64,000 bases of DNA from Halomarinibacterium sp041392125. GTDB taxonomy: Bacteria; Bacteroidota; Bacteroidia; Flavobacteriales; Flavobacteriaceae. Of the stretch, positions 1 through 8,780 are shown one piece after another. The stretch lies in assembly GCA_041392125.1 (NCBI GenBank), contig JAWKMR010000007.1:1-64000 (forward strand). The letters run 5' to 3'. A program made the position numbers and the translations under genes. The notes beneath the pieces were generated by a model, which saw only the letters and a list, made by a program, of their open reading frames with translations, made no database searches and was not told the origin of the DNA. The stretch's first letter is position 1, and each line of letters begins with the position of its first letter.

Positions 1-2
1 AT

Positions 3-710
3 GTCTTATTTTTTGTAGGAAGTTTATTGATTGGAGATGTAGCTTTTAATTTATTATCAATTTGGTTTCCTGAAAATAATAATTTCCATTACTGGCAGAT
101 TTTAACTCATATGTTTATGCATAGTAAGGACTTTATATTACATATTGTCTTTAATATGTTTGCATTATATATGTTTGGTAGTCCATTAGAGACTATTTGG
201 GGGAGGAATAAATTTATCTTTTTTTATTTTTCATGTGGCTTAGGATCATTGTTATTGACTATCGGTATCGATTATTTTAATTTTGAATCAATCTTAAATA
301 TTCTCTCAGAATCTGGATTTAGTAAGTCTCAAGTGATTGAAACTATGAATAGTGATAAGTATTATCCTATTTGGAAAGAAATTTTGGGGCAAGAAAAATT
401 TCAACAATTATTTCAAATTTTTCATGGAAATGCACTAGGTGCATCGGGTGCGATAATGGGTTTATTAGTTGCATTCGGAATATTCTTTCCTACTGTCCCA
501 CTAATGTTAATTTTTTTGCCAATTCCAATTAAAGCAAAATATTTTATTCCAATCTTACTATGTTACGAGATAATAGCAGGATTTACTGGAGGTACTACAA
601 TATTTGGTGTTAATGTTGGACACTGGGCGCATGTAGGAGGAGCATTGACTGGAGCAATTATGGCTTACTACTGGAAAAAGAATAGTTTTAACGATCGCCG
701 TTGGAATTAA
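3..710 (+). CDS. Rhomboid family intramembrane serine protease (5' end outside window)
   Basis: Polytopic membrane protease that cleaves transmembrane helices. The frame is open to the left edge, so the N-terminus is missing; an internal TTG at 27 is unlikely to be the true start. Counting from that TTG, the GxSG motif GASG places the nucleophile at about S140, and the catalytic histidine is about H202 in WAHVGG. The HxxxN-type stretch (HIVFNMFAL) and the WGRNKF loop are rhomboid hallmarks. A long loop (about residues 82-130) between helices is common in flavobacterial members. Its stop codon directly abuts the next rhomboid ATG, so the two are co-translated. The family is clear; the substrate is unknown. 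Confidence 0.9.
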   Translation, partial: VLFFVGSLLIGDVAFNLLSIWFPENNNFHYWQILTHMFMHSKDFILHIVFNMFALYMFGSPLETIWGRNKFIFFYFSCGLGSLLLTIGIDYFNFESILNILSESGFSKSQVIETMNSDKYYPIWKEILGQEKFQQLFQIFHGNALGASGAIMGLLVAFGIFFPTVPLMLIFLPIPIKAKYFIPILLCYEIIAGFTGGTTIFGVNVGHWAHVGGALTGAIMAYYWKKNSFNDRRWN

Positions 711-1589
711 ATGACGCAGGGAAGTCTTTCATATCAATTTAAAACGGCAGACATTATTACCAAGCTTATTGTTATTAATGCTGTTGTCTTTTTGGTACTC
801 ATTATTGCCTCCGCGTTATTTCAATGGAATATTAATACACTTACCCAGTGGTTTGTGTTACCGGAGTCTTTCTCCCATTTTATCACCCAACCCTGGTCAC
901 TTATTACCTATAATTTTATTCATACGGGTTTTTGGCATATACTTTTTAATATGTTGTGGTTGTATTTTTTTGGAAGGTATGTTACCAATCTTTTTTCCGA
1001 ACAGCGATTTTTAACCATCTATCTTTTAGGCGGAATTGCCGGCGGAATTTTATACATAATCTCCTATAATATTTTTCCGGCTTTCGCACTTCAAATAGGA
1101 ACATTACAGGGTGCATCTGCTGCCGTCATGGCATTGATGGGCTTTTCGGCAACATATTCGCCTCATGCACCCATAAGAATTTTTACAATCAATCTGAAGC
1201 TTTGGCATGTTGCCTTATTTTTTATCGTTTGGAATTTGGTAAGCCTTTCTACGTTAAAAAATGCCGGAGGGATATTGGCACATCTCGGAGGAGCCTTTTT
1301 TGGCTATGTGTATGCCAGACAATTATTAAAAGGCAACGACATAGGAAGTGGGTTTGAACGACTTTTAGCTCTTTTTCTGAGGGTATTTAAGCCTAAGAAG
1401 AAAAAACCTTTCAAAAAAGTACATAGAAACAAGACAACACAAAAGCCCTCGCAACGTTTTAACAAGGAAACAAAAACCGATTACCAAAAGCAAGTAGACC
1501 AAATTCTGGATAAAATAGGGAAGAGCGGTTACGAAAGTCTTACCAAAGAAGAAAAAGATTTTTTGTTTAAAGCAGGCAAAGAAAACTAA
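711..1589 (+). CDS. Rhomboid family intramembrane serine protease with cytosolic C-terminal tail
   Basis: Second rhomboid in tandem, 292 aa, starting at the ATG immediately after the upstream stop. Helices fill about residues 15-205. The serine motif reads GASA (S136) instead of the usual GASG, and the catalytic histidine is H191 in LAHLGG. The HTGFWHILFNMLWL segment carries the conserved HxxxN. After residue 225 comes a very basic Lys-rich linker and a C-terminal module (DYQKQVDQILDKIGKSGYESL) resembling the short helical tail common on Bacteroidetes rhomboids. Both catalytic residues are present, so it is probably active. The tandem pair is probably one operon that continues into the EEP gene 14 nt downstream. 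Confidence 0.9.
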   Translation: MTQGSLSYQFKTADIITKLIVINAVVFLVLIIASALFQWNINTLTQWFVLPESFSHFITQPWSLITYNFIHTGFWHILFNMLWLYFFGRYVTNLFSEQRFLTIYLLGGIAGGILYIISYNIFPAFALQIGTLQGASAAVMALMGFSATYSPHAPIRIFTINLKLWHVALFFIVWNLVSLSTLKNAGGILAHLGGAFFGYVYARQLLKGNDIGSGFERLLALFLRVFKPKKKKPFKKVHRNKTTQKPSQRFNKETKTDYQKQVDQILDKIGKSGYESLTKEEKDFLFKAGKEN

Positions 1590-1603
1590 GCAGAAACAGA
1601 TTC

Positions 1604-2629
1604 ATGTTTAAATTTCAATTTTTGGGGAAATTGTTTTTTTGGCTCAACATTGTTGCAGCCCTTTTGTTATTTGTATCTTTTATTCTCCCTTTTTTACCTC
1701 CTTCTTCGTTTCCTACACTTTCCGTTCTGAGTCTTGCTGTTTCTCCGCTCATTTTATTGAATTTATTGTTTGCAGGATACTGGCTTTTTCGTTGGAAAAA
1801 GCGATTTTGGTTCTCGGCTTTGGTACTAAGTATTTCATACTTTTTGCACACCTCTTTTTTTGAACTTTCTTCGGAAGGTGATGCTTCCGAATATTCCCAC
1901 TCGTTAAAAGTTATGAGTTATAATGTTCGACTTTTTAATGCCTATGAAAAAAATCCGGAAGAAGCAGAAGTGCAACAATCTATAGCAAATCTATTAAAAC
2001 AAGAACAGCCCGATATAGTTTGTATTCAGGAATACTATCTTCCCAATAAGGCAGATTTCTCTTCGTTTCCTTATCAATACATACATTTTAAAGACAGTAC
2101 ACATAAATTGGGACATGCTATTTTTTCAAAATATCCAATTGTTTCAAAAGGTGCTTTTGATTTTGAAAAAACCTATAATAACTCCATTTTTGTAGACCTA
2201 CAAGTTGGAAGAGATACGCTACGAGTATATAATTTACACCTTCAGTCTTTGGGAATATTACCTACGGTAGATTTCCTTCAGCAGCGAGGTACCGAAAAAA
2301 TTAAAAAGCGTATTTCACAAACTTTTGTTCAGCAACAACAGCAAGTTGATACCATTTTGAACCACAAAAAAGGATCACCGCATCCTATTATATTTGCCGG
2401 AGATTTTAATAACACAGCCTTTTCATATATCTATAAACAACTGAAGGAAGGTATGAAAGATACTTTTCAAGAACGAGGTAATGGCTTAGGAACCAGTTTT
2501 TATTTCAATAAATATCCTATGCGAATTGATTTTATTTTAGCTTCGGAAACGCTGGAAGTAATTACTTTTAATAACCGAAAGGAATCTTTTTCAGATCATT
2601 ATCCTATCATTTCTACGCTAGCTTGGTAA
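1604..2629 (+). CDS. Membrane-anchored endonuclease/exonuclease/phosphatase family protein
   Basis: 341 aa. Three hydrophobic helices (about residues 8-90) are followed by an EEP fold domain. Visible hallmarks are MSYNVRLFN, the metal-binding glutamate in VCIQEY, GHAIFSKYPI, VYNLHLQS, the AGDFNNT motif and the terminal SDHYPI. These are the residues that bind Mg2+ and hydrolyse phosphodiesters in the DNase I / sphingomyelinase / inositol phosphatase superfamily. The substrate cannot be told from sequence; the membrane-anchored form is usual in Bacteroidetes. The 3' end overlaps the convergent WbqC-like gene by 12 nt. Confidence 0.88.
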   Translation: MFKFQFLGKLFFWLNIVAALLLFVSFILPFLPPSSFPTLSVLSLAVSPLILLNLLFAGYWLFRWKKRFWFSALVLSISYFLHTSFFELSSEGDASEYSHSLKVMSYNVRLFNAYEKNPEEAEVQQSIANLLKQEQPDIVCIQEYYLPNKADFSSFPYQYIHFKDSTHKLGHAIFSKYPIVSKGAFDFEKTYNNSIFVDLQVGRDTLRVYNLHLQSLGILPTVDFLQQRGTEKIKKRISQTFVQQQQQVDTILNHKKGSPHPIIFAGDFNNTAFSYIYKQLKEGMKDTFQERGNGLGTSFYFNKYPMRIDFILASETLEVITFNNRKESFSDHYPIISTLAW

Positions 2630-3247
2630 GGAAAAATCAATTACTTGATTTTCTAAATAATGAACTGCGTTGGGGCCCTCATTAAATAATAAATCCAATA
2701 CTGAAAGATTAGGTAAAAATCCATGTTTTTCCTGCAATACTTGCTGGTAGGGAGTAAAAGGGAAGTCGGGCTCTGTTTTAGCTTCTACCAAATAGCGTAA
2801 GTCTTTTTCTTTAGGATTTTTTATATATTCATTTGAAAAAGAGAAGCGACAAGGAATTTCCATGATTTCGCAAAGTACTTCAAAAATTTTCAAATTCAGT
2901 TCCAAAAGATTTTCTACAGAGTCTTTAAAAAGAGGCTCTAAGTCGTCTTCATAATATTCAAAAAAAGGAGAGGTTCGGTAGGCTGTTTGCAACGATTTCC
3001 AGTGTTGTGATTGCCACGGAAAACTATTTTCAATACATACTTCTTTGGTTTTTTGACGCTCTCCATTTTTGGAATGTTTCACAGGTACATTGAGTGATAA
3101 CTTTCCATTGGAATGCGCAATATAAACTCTATTGCGATAGGTTTGTTTTTGGTAATTGTCTTCTATCTCAAATATAATTTCCTTAGCCTTTGTAATAGCT
3201 ATCATATGCGAGACGCTTGGAAAATAAGTAGGGTGAACAAGAATCAT
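2618..3247 (-). CDS. WbqC family protein
   Basis: About 209 aa using the ATG at 3247 (MILVHPTYFPS). A longer frame upstream would overlap lepB and is less plausible, because MxxxxPxYFP is where this family begins. The family is named after WbqC of an O-antigen cluster and is often annotated as a probable glycine transferase, but its activity is not well established. Conserved-looking parts are HPTYFPSVSHM, YRNRVYIAHSNGKLSLNVPV and FPWQSQHWKSLQTAYRTSPFFEYY. It sits 13 nt downstream of the signal peptidase I stop and closes the minus-strand operon. Confidence 0.85.
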   Translation of the reverse strand: MILVHPTYFPSVSHMIAITKAKEIIFEIEDNYQKQTYRNRVYIAHSNGKLSLNVPVKHSKNGERQKTKEVCIENSFPWQSQHWKSLQTAYRTSPFFEYYEDDLEPLFKDSVENLLELNLKIFEVLCEIMEIPCRFSFSNEYIKNPKEKDLRYLVEAKTEPDFPFTPYQQVLQEKHGFLPNLSVLDLLFNEGPNAVHYLENQVIDFSLPS

Positions 3248-3260
3248 AGGGAACGAATTC

Positions 3261-4826
3261 TTATTGCGATTTAGCTTTCTTCTTTTTTCTGAAAAAATTA
3301 AAAATAAACCATACTGCCAATACAATTAAAAAGTATTTAAAATAGGAAACCGGAGTTCCACTTCCGCCCACCGTGGTGAAAAAGCGCTCCCATCTTCCAC
3401 CGCGGCCAATGCCGTTCTTCCAGCTCATCCACACAAAAACGGGTTTCCCCACCACGTGATTAAATGGAACATACCCCCATGTACGGGCGTCCTGAGAGTT
3501 ATCACGGTTGTCTCCCATCATCCAATAATAATCCATTTTGAAGGTGTAATTTGTAATAGGCTCGCCATTTAAAAGTACTTGTGTACCCGATTGAGTAATT
3601 TTATTGTCAATTCCTAATTCGGTTCCTTCATAGGTTTCAATAATTCGTTTATAAAACGGAAGTGTTTCCGGAGTAATGGCAACCGTAACTCCCGCTTTTG
3701 GAATGTAAATAGGTCCAAAGTTGGTATTATTAAAAGCATAGTTTTGATTGTAAGGAAATATATTTTTGTCCCAAACGCCTTTTTCATTTTTTACTTGAAC
3801 AATGGTATCTAACGAAGGGTAATTTTTGAATTTAGCCAACGCATCATCCGTCATATGGGCTGAAAAAACAGTGTATTCTCTATTCATCGGATACACATCG
3901 GTAATGTCGTAACGTTCAGAAAGATAGTTAGGATTTAAGGGTTGTGAAGTTCGAAATTGATACCCAAACTGAAGCTTAGCTCGTTCAGGTAATTCGTTTT
4001 GTTTTCCGTTAATAAAAACATAACCATCTCTCACTTCCAGTGAATCCCCGGGTAATCCTACACAGCGTTTTACATAATTCGATTTTTTATCAATAGGCTT
4101 TTGAATACTCCCACGCATATAGCCAGGACGAATATCAATAAGCGTATCTACAGGCCAGTTGAAAACCACTATATCGTTACGTTCAACGTCTTGAAACCCG
4201 GGAAGTCTAAAGTAGGGTATCTGCGGTTTGCTTACATAGGATTTTGATTTTGTTAAAGGAATACTGTCATGCAACATAGGTAGTGCTATCGAAGTCATCG
4301 GGACTCTTGCACCATAGTGAAACTTACTAACAAATAAATAGTCGCCTACTAATAAAGTTTTTTCCAAAGAGGAAGTAGGAATGGTGAAGGGTTGCATAAA
4401 ATAGGTGTGCACAATAGTGGCGGCCACTATGGCAAATAAAATAGAACTAACCCATTCTCCCGAAGAAGATTTTGGCTTTAAACTTCGGTCTTTAACGTAT
4501 TGTAGTTTTTGGGTATAATTAATGAAAAAGATATAAAACCCTAACGTGATTAATACCAATAATGTGTCTTTGGGTTTATTAAAACCAAAGCTTCTAATAG
4601 TTTCTACCCAAATTACGGGAAACATAATTAAGTTTACTATAGGCACAAATAACAATAGTACCCACCACCAAGGGCGGTTCATGATTTTCATAAGTACTAC
4701 AGCATTATAAACGGGAACAGCGGCTTCCCAAGCGTTACGCCCAGCGGCAACATATAATTTCCAAGTCCCTAAAAAGTGAATGACTTGAAGTATCAAAAAA
4801 AATAAAAACCAACCAGTTACTGTCAT
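3261..4826 (-). CDS. lepB: Signal peptidase I
   Basis: 521 aa, long for the family but normal in Bacteroidetes, where a large insert separates the catalytic boxes. It removes signal peptides from secreted proteins at the outer face of the inner membrane. Three to four N-terminal helices (residues 1-105) precede the catalytic helix at about 125-145. The nucleophile is S153 in PTSSLEKTL, with Leu where Met is usual after the serine. The general base is K253 in YVKRCVGLPGD. Box E is GDNRDNSQDARTWG. A final helix lies at about residues 495-512. It is encoded 49 nt downstream of dapB. Confidence 0.95.
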   Translation of the reverse strand: MTVTGWFLFFLILQVIHFLGTWKLYVAAGRNAWEAAVPVYNAVVLMKIMNRPWWWVLLLFVPIVNLIMFPVIWVETIRSFGFNKPKDTLLVLITLGFYIFFINYTQKLQYVKDRSLKPKSSSGEWVSSILFAIVAATIVHTYFMQPFTIPTSSLEKTLLVGDYLFVSKFHYGARVPMTSIALPMLHDSIPLTKSKSYVSKPQIPYFRLPGFQDVERNDIVVFNWPVDTLIDIRPGYMRGSIQKPIDKKSNYVKRCVGLPGDSLEVRDGYVFINGKQNELPERAKLQFGYQFRTSQPLNPNYLSERYDITDVYPMNREYTVFSAHMTDDALAKFKNYPSLDTIVQVKNEKGVWDKNIFPYNQNYAFNNTNFGPIYIPKAGVTVAITPETLPFYKRIIETYEGTELGIDNKITQSGTQVLLNGEPITNYTFKMDYYWMMGDNRDNSQDARTWGYVPFNHVVGKPVFVWMSWKNGIGRGGRWERFFTTVGGSGTPVSYFKYFLIVLAVWFIFNFFRKKKKAKSQ

Positions 4827-4841
4827 AAGTTATATTTTTAC

Positions 4842-4873
4842 GGAAGGTATCCTTCCAGCCCTTTATAAAAGGG
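4842..4873 (-). terminator. Two small hairpins between dapB and lepB
   Basis: Two adjacent inverted repeats fill this short gap: GGAAGG-TAT-CCTTCC (4842-4856) and CCCTTT-ATA-AAAGGG (4859-4873). Neither has a strong U-tract on the minus strand, so they may act as a weak terminator or an RNA-processing/stability element inside the operon, not as a full stop. Confidence 0.4.
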
Positions 4874-4875
4874 AG

Positions 4876-5577
4876 TTATTTTAAATTTAAAACATCTTTC
4901 ATGGTATATACTCCTTTTTTCCCAATGAGCCATTCGGCTGCGAGAATAGCACCAAGTGCAAAACCATCGCGACTATGGGCTTCATGAGCAATACTAATGG
5001 TATCGATAGTGGAATTATATTCCACACGGTGAAACCCTTTTACATCTCCTTCACGAAATGCGGTAATATTCAATTTATTTGGATCTTTTGAATCCAATTC
5101 CCACTCATTAAATCCGGAATGTCGTAAAATGCCATCTGCTAATGAAATAGCTGTCCCACTGGGTGCATCTTTTTTTTGCACGTGATGGGTTTCTTCTATA
5201 GAAGGAATATAGTCTTTCCAAGGTTGCATAAGATGGGCTAAATATCCATTCAAATTAAAAAAAAGGTTAACTCCAATGCTGAAATTTGACGCATAGATAA
5301 AGCTTCCGTTACACTTTTCACAGGTATTTAAAATTTCATTGTAATGTTGGGTCCACCCGGTAGTGCCACTTACCACCGGAATTTTATTTTCAAAACAAAA
5401 AGAAATATGAGAAACGGCAGCATCGGGTACCGAAAATTCGATGGCAACATCGGCATTCATTAGGTCTCCTTCTTTAGTGTCTTGTGTAGCTTTATACACA
5501 ATTACATGACCTTTTTCCAACGCTAATTTTTCAATCGTTTTTCCCATTTTACCGTAACCGAGCAACGCTATTTTCAT
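4876..5577 (-). CDS. dapB: 4-hydroxy-tetrahydrodipicolinate reductase
   Basis: 233 aa. Reduces 4-hydroxy-tetrahydrodipicolinate to tetrahydrodipicolinate with NAD(P)H, the second dedicated step of lysine and meso-diaminopimelate synthesis. The N-terminal Rossmann motif is GYGKMGKTIE; VSGTTGW and the substrate-binding ETHHVQKKDAPSGTA follow. It is shorter than E. coli DapB (about 273 aa), as in other Bacteroidetes. Its ATG overlaps the stop of the DUF5683 gene (5574-5577), which indicates translational coupling. Confidence 0.95.
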   Translation of the reverse strand: MKIALLGYGKMGKTIEKLALEKGHVIVYKATQDTKEGDLMNADVAIEFSVPDAAVSHISFCFENKIPVVSGTTGWTQHYNEILNTCEKCNGSFIYASNFSIGVNLFFNLNGYLAHLMQPWKDYIPSIEETHHVQKKDAPSGTAISLADGILRHSGFNEWELDSKDPNKLNITAFREGDVKGFHRVEYNSTIDTISIAHEAHSRDGFALGAILAAEWLIGKKGVYTMKDVLNLK

Positions 5578-6146
5578 TTTAAACTTACTTTTAATGAGAT
5601 ACCATAATTGGGTTGCGAATTTAAGGGATCAAAATCTATATTAGGTTGTAGCGTCAGGTCTTCACTAATATTATATTGACGTAAATGTGCATCTACATTG
5701 GCATCAAGAATGTTCAATAAATAAAAACCCAGGGATACCATCATACTTATATTTCTTTTTCTACTGGAAGTCTTCTGTGCATCAATGAGTCGGTCAGTAG
5801 AAACCCCTTGAAACTCGTCATCTTCGAAACCGGCTAGTCTTCTTTTATAAGCATCTCTAAAGCGATTATAATCTTTCGTGTTTTTGGTATAGAAATAAAC
5901 ACCAGTTCCTATTCCAGCATAAATGATAGGAATTTTCCAATACTTTTTATTGTAAGCCTGTCCCAGTCCCGGTAACACAGCAGAATAAAATGCCGCTTGC
6001 GCCGGTGCCAAAGGGTTGTATTCATCTTTAGGAGTAAGACTGTCCTTTGCAATCACTATTTTTTCTTCTTTAACCGATAGACTGTCTTGAGCAAATACAG
6101 ACAGGCTTCCCACTAATAAAAAGATATGGATCAGCCTATTTTTCAC
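5574..6146 (-). CDS. DUF5683 domain-containing exported/membrane protein
   Basis: 190 aa. A signal peptide (about residues 1-19, ending FAQ) is followed by PLAPAQAAFYSAVLPGLGQAYNKKYWK, which belongs to the DUF5683 family common between parB and dapB/lepB in Flavobacteriia. Two hydrophobic segments lie around residues 72-85 and 137-150. Function is unknown. It overlaps the parB 3' end by 11 nt and dapB by 4 nt, so it belongs to one translational unit with them. Confidence 0.8.
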   Translation of the reverse strand: MKNRLIHIFLLVGSLSVFAQDSLSVKEEKIVIAKDSLTPKDEYNPLAPAQAAFYSAVLPGLGQAYNKKYWKIPIIYAGIGTGVYFYTKNTKDYNRFRDAYKRRLAGFEDDEFQGVSTDRLIDAQKTSSRKRNISMMVSLGFYLLNILDANVDAHLRQYNISEDLTLQPNIDFDPLNSQPNYGISLKVSLK

Positions 6147-7035
6147 TTTTAATAAGGTTCAAAATTCTTTGAAAATCGGCTTCGTTTTTGAAAGGGACTA
6201 CAATATGCCCTTTTCCTTTTTCGGATGCTTTAATGGAAACATGGGTGTCAAGAAGTGTACGTAATTCGCCAGTTCCCTTTCTGGCAAAATGAGGTAGTTC
6301 TTTTACGGTAGAAGCAGATTTTGTTTCCGGATTCTTGAAGTTCCGCACTAAGGCTTCTGTATCGCGGACCGAAAGCGATTGACTAAGCACTTTTTCGTAA
6401 ATATCCAGTTGCTCACTGGTATCTTCAATATTGATGAGTGCCCTTCCGTGGCCCATAGAGATAAAGCCATCACGCATTCCGGTTTGAATAATAGGGTCTA
6501 GCTTTAATAATCGAAGGTAATTGGTTACGGTAGAGCGATTTTTCCCAACGCGATCGCTCAAAGCTTCTTGGGTTATCTGAATCTCTTCGATTAGGCGTTG
6601 ATAAGAAAGTGCAATTTCTATAGGGTCAAGATCTTGGCGTTGAATATTTTCTACAAGAGCCATTTCCAGCGACTCTTGGTCGTTTGCAATACGAATATAG
6701 GCAGGAATTGTTTCTAACCCAATCAATTTTGATGCACGAAAACGACGTTCCCCACTTACTAATTGGTATTTATTGAAGGCTATTTTCCGAACGGTGATAG
6801 GCTGAATGACCCCCAATTCCTTAATAGAAGAAGCCAATTCACGAAGCGTTTCTTCGTTAAAGCTGGTGCGAGGCTGAAAAGGATTGACTTCAATGGAAGC
6901 CAGTTCCAGTTCTACAATGCTTCCCACGACCTTATCGGCATTTTTATCTTCTACAGACTTTATGTCGTTAGCTGGATCTTTCAGTAATGCTGAAAGGCCA
7001 CGTCCTAAAGCCTGTTTTTTTGTTGCTTTCGCCAT
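6136..7035 (-). CDS. parB: ParB/Spo0J-type chromosome partition protein
   Basis: 299 aa. The N-terminus is KKQALGRGLSALL. The ParB N-terminal CTPase domain (about 45-135) has IEVNPFQPRTSF, ELGVIQPITVRK and SGERRFRASKL, which matches the GERRxRA arginine patch. A helix-turn-helix follows (TQEALSDRVGKNRSTVTNYLRLLKL), then a C-terminal dimerisation region. It loads on parS and works with the ParA ATPase encoded 6 nt upstream. No copy of the canonical parS palindrome was seen in this window, so the sites must lie elsewhere if conserved. Confidence 0.95.
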   Translation of the reverse strand: MAKATKKQALGRGLSALLKDPANDIKSVEDKNADKVVGSIVELELASIEVNPFQPRTSFNEETLRELASSIKELGVIQPITVRKIAFNKYQLVSGERRFRASKLIGLETIPAYIRIANDQESLEMALVENIQRQDLDPIEIALSYQRLIEEIQITQEALSDRVGKNRSTVTNYLRLLKLDPIIQTGMRDGFISMGHGRALINIEDTSEQLDIYEKVLSQSLSVRDTEALVRNFKNPETKSASTVKELPHFARKGTGELRTLLDTHVSIKASEKGKGHIVVPFKNEADFQRILNLIKSEK

Positions 7036-7041
7036 AAATCA

Positions 7042-7806
7042 TTAGCTGTTTTTTTCTATTAATTCCTGCGCCAAACTTAAGTAATTATTAGCACCTTTAC
7101 TATCGGCATCGTAACTAATAATACTTTCGCCAAAACTGGGAGCTTCACTTAAACGCACGTTTCTTTGAATGATTGTTTCAAAAACCATTTCGTTGAAGTG
7201 TTTTTTTACCTCTTCCACCACCTGATTTGAAAGGCGTAGGCGCGAATCGTACATCGTAAGCAATAAGCCTTCAATGTCGAGATTTGGGTTGTGAATTTTC
7301 TGAACACTTTTAATGGTGTTTAATAATTTTCCGAGACCTTCCAAAGCAAAATACTCACACTGAATAGGGATTAATACCGAATCTGCCGCCGTGAGAGCGT
7401 TTAAAGTAAGTAAGCCTAACGAAGGAGCACAGTCTATTAAAATGAAATCGTACTCGTTTTTTAAATCGGAAATAGCTTGTTTTAGCATCGATTCACGATT
7501 TTCTTTATCGACTAATTCAATTTCGATAGCCACCAAATCGATGTGCGCCGGAATCAGGTTTAAGTTGGGTGAAGAAGTGGTAATAATTGCTTTTTCAGCC
7601 GGAGCGGTATGTTCCAAAAGTTGATAGGTGCCTAACTCAACACTTTCCACATCAATCCCTAAACCCGATGTAGCATTGGCTTGTGGATCTGCATCTATGA
7701 GCAGTACTTTTTTTTCTAAAACACCTAAGGAAGCCGCTAAATTTACAGAAGTTGTGGTTTTTCCGACCCCCCCTTTTTGATTGGCAATAGCAATAATTTT
7801 ACCCAT
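7042..7806 (-). CDS. parA: ParA/Soj chromosome partition ATPase
   Basis: 254 aa, full length for chromosomal ParA. The deviant Walker A motif KGGVGKTTT is at residues 10-18, the A' motif is LLIDADPQANATSG, and Walker B is DFILIDCAPSLG. It lacks an N-terminal HTH, as expected for the Soj type. It partners with ParB to move origin regions. The gene heads the parA-parB-DUF5683-dapB-lepB-WbqC run; the 82-nt gap upstream (7807-7888) is where its promoter should lie. Confidence 0.96.
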   Translation of the reverse strand: MGKIIAIANQKGGVGKTTTSVNLAASLGVLEKKVLLIDADPQANATSGLGIDVESVELGTYQLLEHTAPAEKAIITTSSPNLNLIPAHIDLVAIEIELVDKENRESMLKQAISDLKNEYDFILIDCAPSLGLLTLNALTAADSVLIPIQCEYFALEGLGKLLNTIKSVQKIHNPNLDIEGLLLTMYDSRLRLSNQVVEEVKKHFNEMVFETIIQRNVRLSEAPSFGESIISYDADSKGANNYLSLAQELIEKNS

Positions 7807-7888
7807 TAATTTTTTGCAAATTATAAACGATAAAAATACGATTAATTATGGGCTTTGAAAAGGATATTTGTTAACAGGGTGTGAACAA

Positions 7889-8770
7889 TTAATGATTCTT
7901 TTTGGCTTTAATCATGGCTTCAAGAACGTTCCATAATTCGTCCGGAACTTCCTCTAAAAGATTGAATTGTCCGGCGCCTTTTAACCATTCGCCACCGTCT
8001 ATAGTAATAACTTCACCGTTGATATAACCGGCAAAATCCGACACCAAATAGGCAGCAAGGTTTGCCAATTCCTGGTGATCACCCACTCGTTTCAGCGGTA
8101 CTTTTTTAGCCAAATCGAATTTTTCCTTTAAATCGCCGGGTAGTAATCTATCCCAAGCTCCTTTGGTGGGGAAGGGACCCGGTGCAATGGCGTTAAAACG
8201 CATGCCGTATTTGGCCCACTCTACGGCAAGAGAGCGTGTCATTGCCAGTACACCTGCTTTGGCTGTGGCACTCGGTACTACATAGGCAGAGCCTGTCCAA
8301 GCGTAGGTAGTAACAATATTCAACACTACTTTATGGGTTTCTTTGTGGTCTATCCAATACTTTCCGAAGGCGAGGGTACAGTTTTTAGTACCTTTTAAGA
8401 CAATATCGATAATGGTGTCGAAGGCATTGCTTGAAAGTCTTTCAGTAGGGGAAATAAAATTTCCTGCGGCGTTATTTAATAAAATATCGACGCTTCCAAA
8501 AGTATCTATGGAAGCTTTTACCATGGCTTCGACTTCTTCATAATTGCGTACATCGCATTGTACGGGGAGTACTTTTCCGCCTGTGGCGGCTTCCATTTCA
8601 GCAGCTACGGTTTGTAGTTTTTCGAGGTTACGTGAGGTAATGACAATATTGGCTCCTAATTCTAGGAAGTAGGTTGCCATGGCTTTACCTAGTCCGCTTC
8701 CTCCTCCTGTTACTACAATGGTTTTTCCTTTAAGAGCGTCGTCGCGAAGCATTTTTTCTTTTAGATTCAT
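7889..8770 (-). CDS. SDR oxidoreductase, 2,4-dienoyl-CoA reductase-like
   Basis: 293 aa short-chain dehydrogenase. The cofactor motif is TGGGSGLG (21-28), NNAAG is at 99-103, and PGP follows the active site. The usual YxxxK pair is absent. Instead Y156 (TTYAWTG) and K171 (TAKAG) are 15 residues apart, which is the Tyr-Lys spacing of mitochondrial 2,4-dienoyl-CoA reductase (DECR1), along with KYGMRFN and PGPFPTKGA. It probably reduces polyunsaturated enoyl-CoA intermediates with NADPH during beta-oxidation. It lies 10 nt downstream of mutB, in line with an acyl-CoA metabolic role. Confidence 0.85.
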   Translation of the reverse strand: MNLKEKMLRDDALKGKTIVVTGGGSGLGKAMATYFLELGANIVITSRNLEKLQTVAAEMEAATGGKVLPVQCDVRNYEEVEAMVKASIDTFGSVDILLNNAAGNFISPTERLSSNAFDTIIDIVLKGTKNCTLAFGKYWIDHKETHKVVLNIVTTYAWTGSAYVVPSATAKAGVLAMTRSLAVEWAKYGMRFNAIAPGPFPTKGAWDRLLPGDLKEKFDLAKKVPLKRVGDHQELANLAAYLVSDFAGYINGEVITIDGGEWLKGAGQFNLLEEVPDELWNVLEAMIKAKKNH

Positions 8771-8780
8771 AGTATTTTCT

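Noticed and set aside
1639..1863. Short frames overlapping the first helices of the EEP protein
   Set aside because: They are hydrophobic shadow frames of a membrane-coding segment without their own start signals.
3248..3325. N-terminal extension of the WbqC-like protein
   Set aside because: It would overlap lepB by 65 nt and adds a basic stretch not seen in the family; MILVHPTYFPS is the usual beginning.
7807..7888. parS site next to parA
   Set aside because: No copy of the canonical parS palindrome (TGTTnCACGTGnAACA) is visible here or elsewhere in the window.
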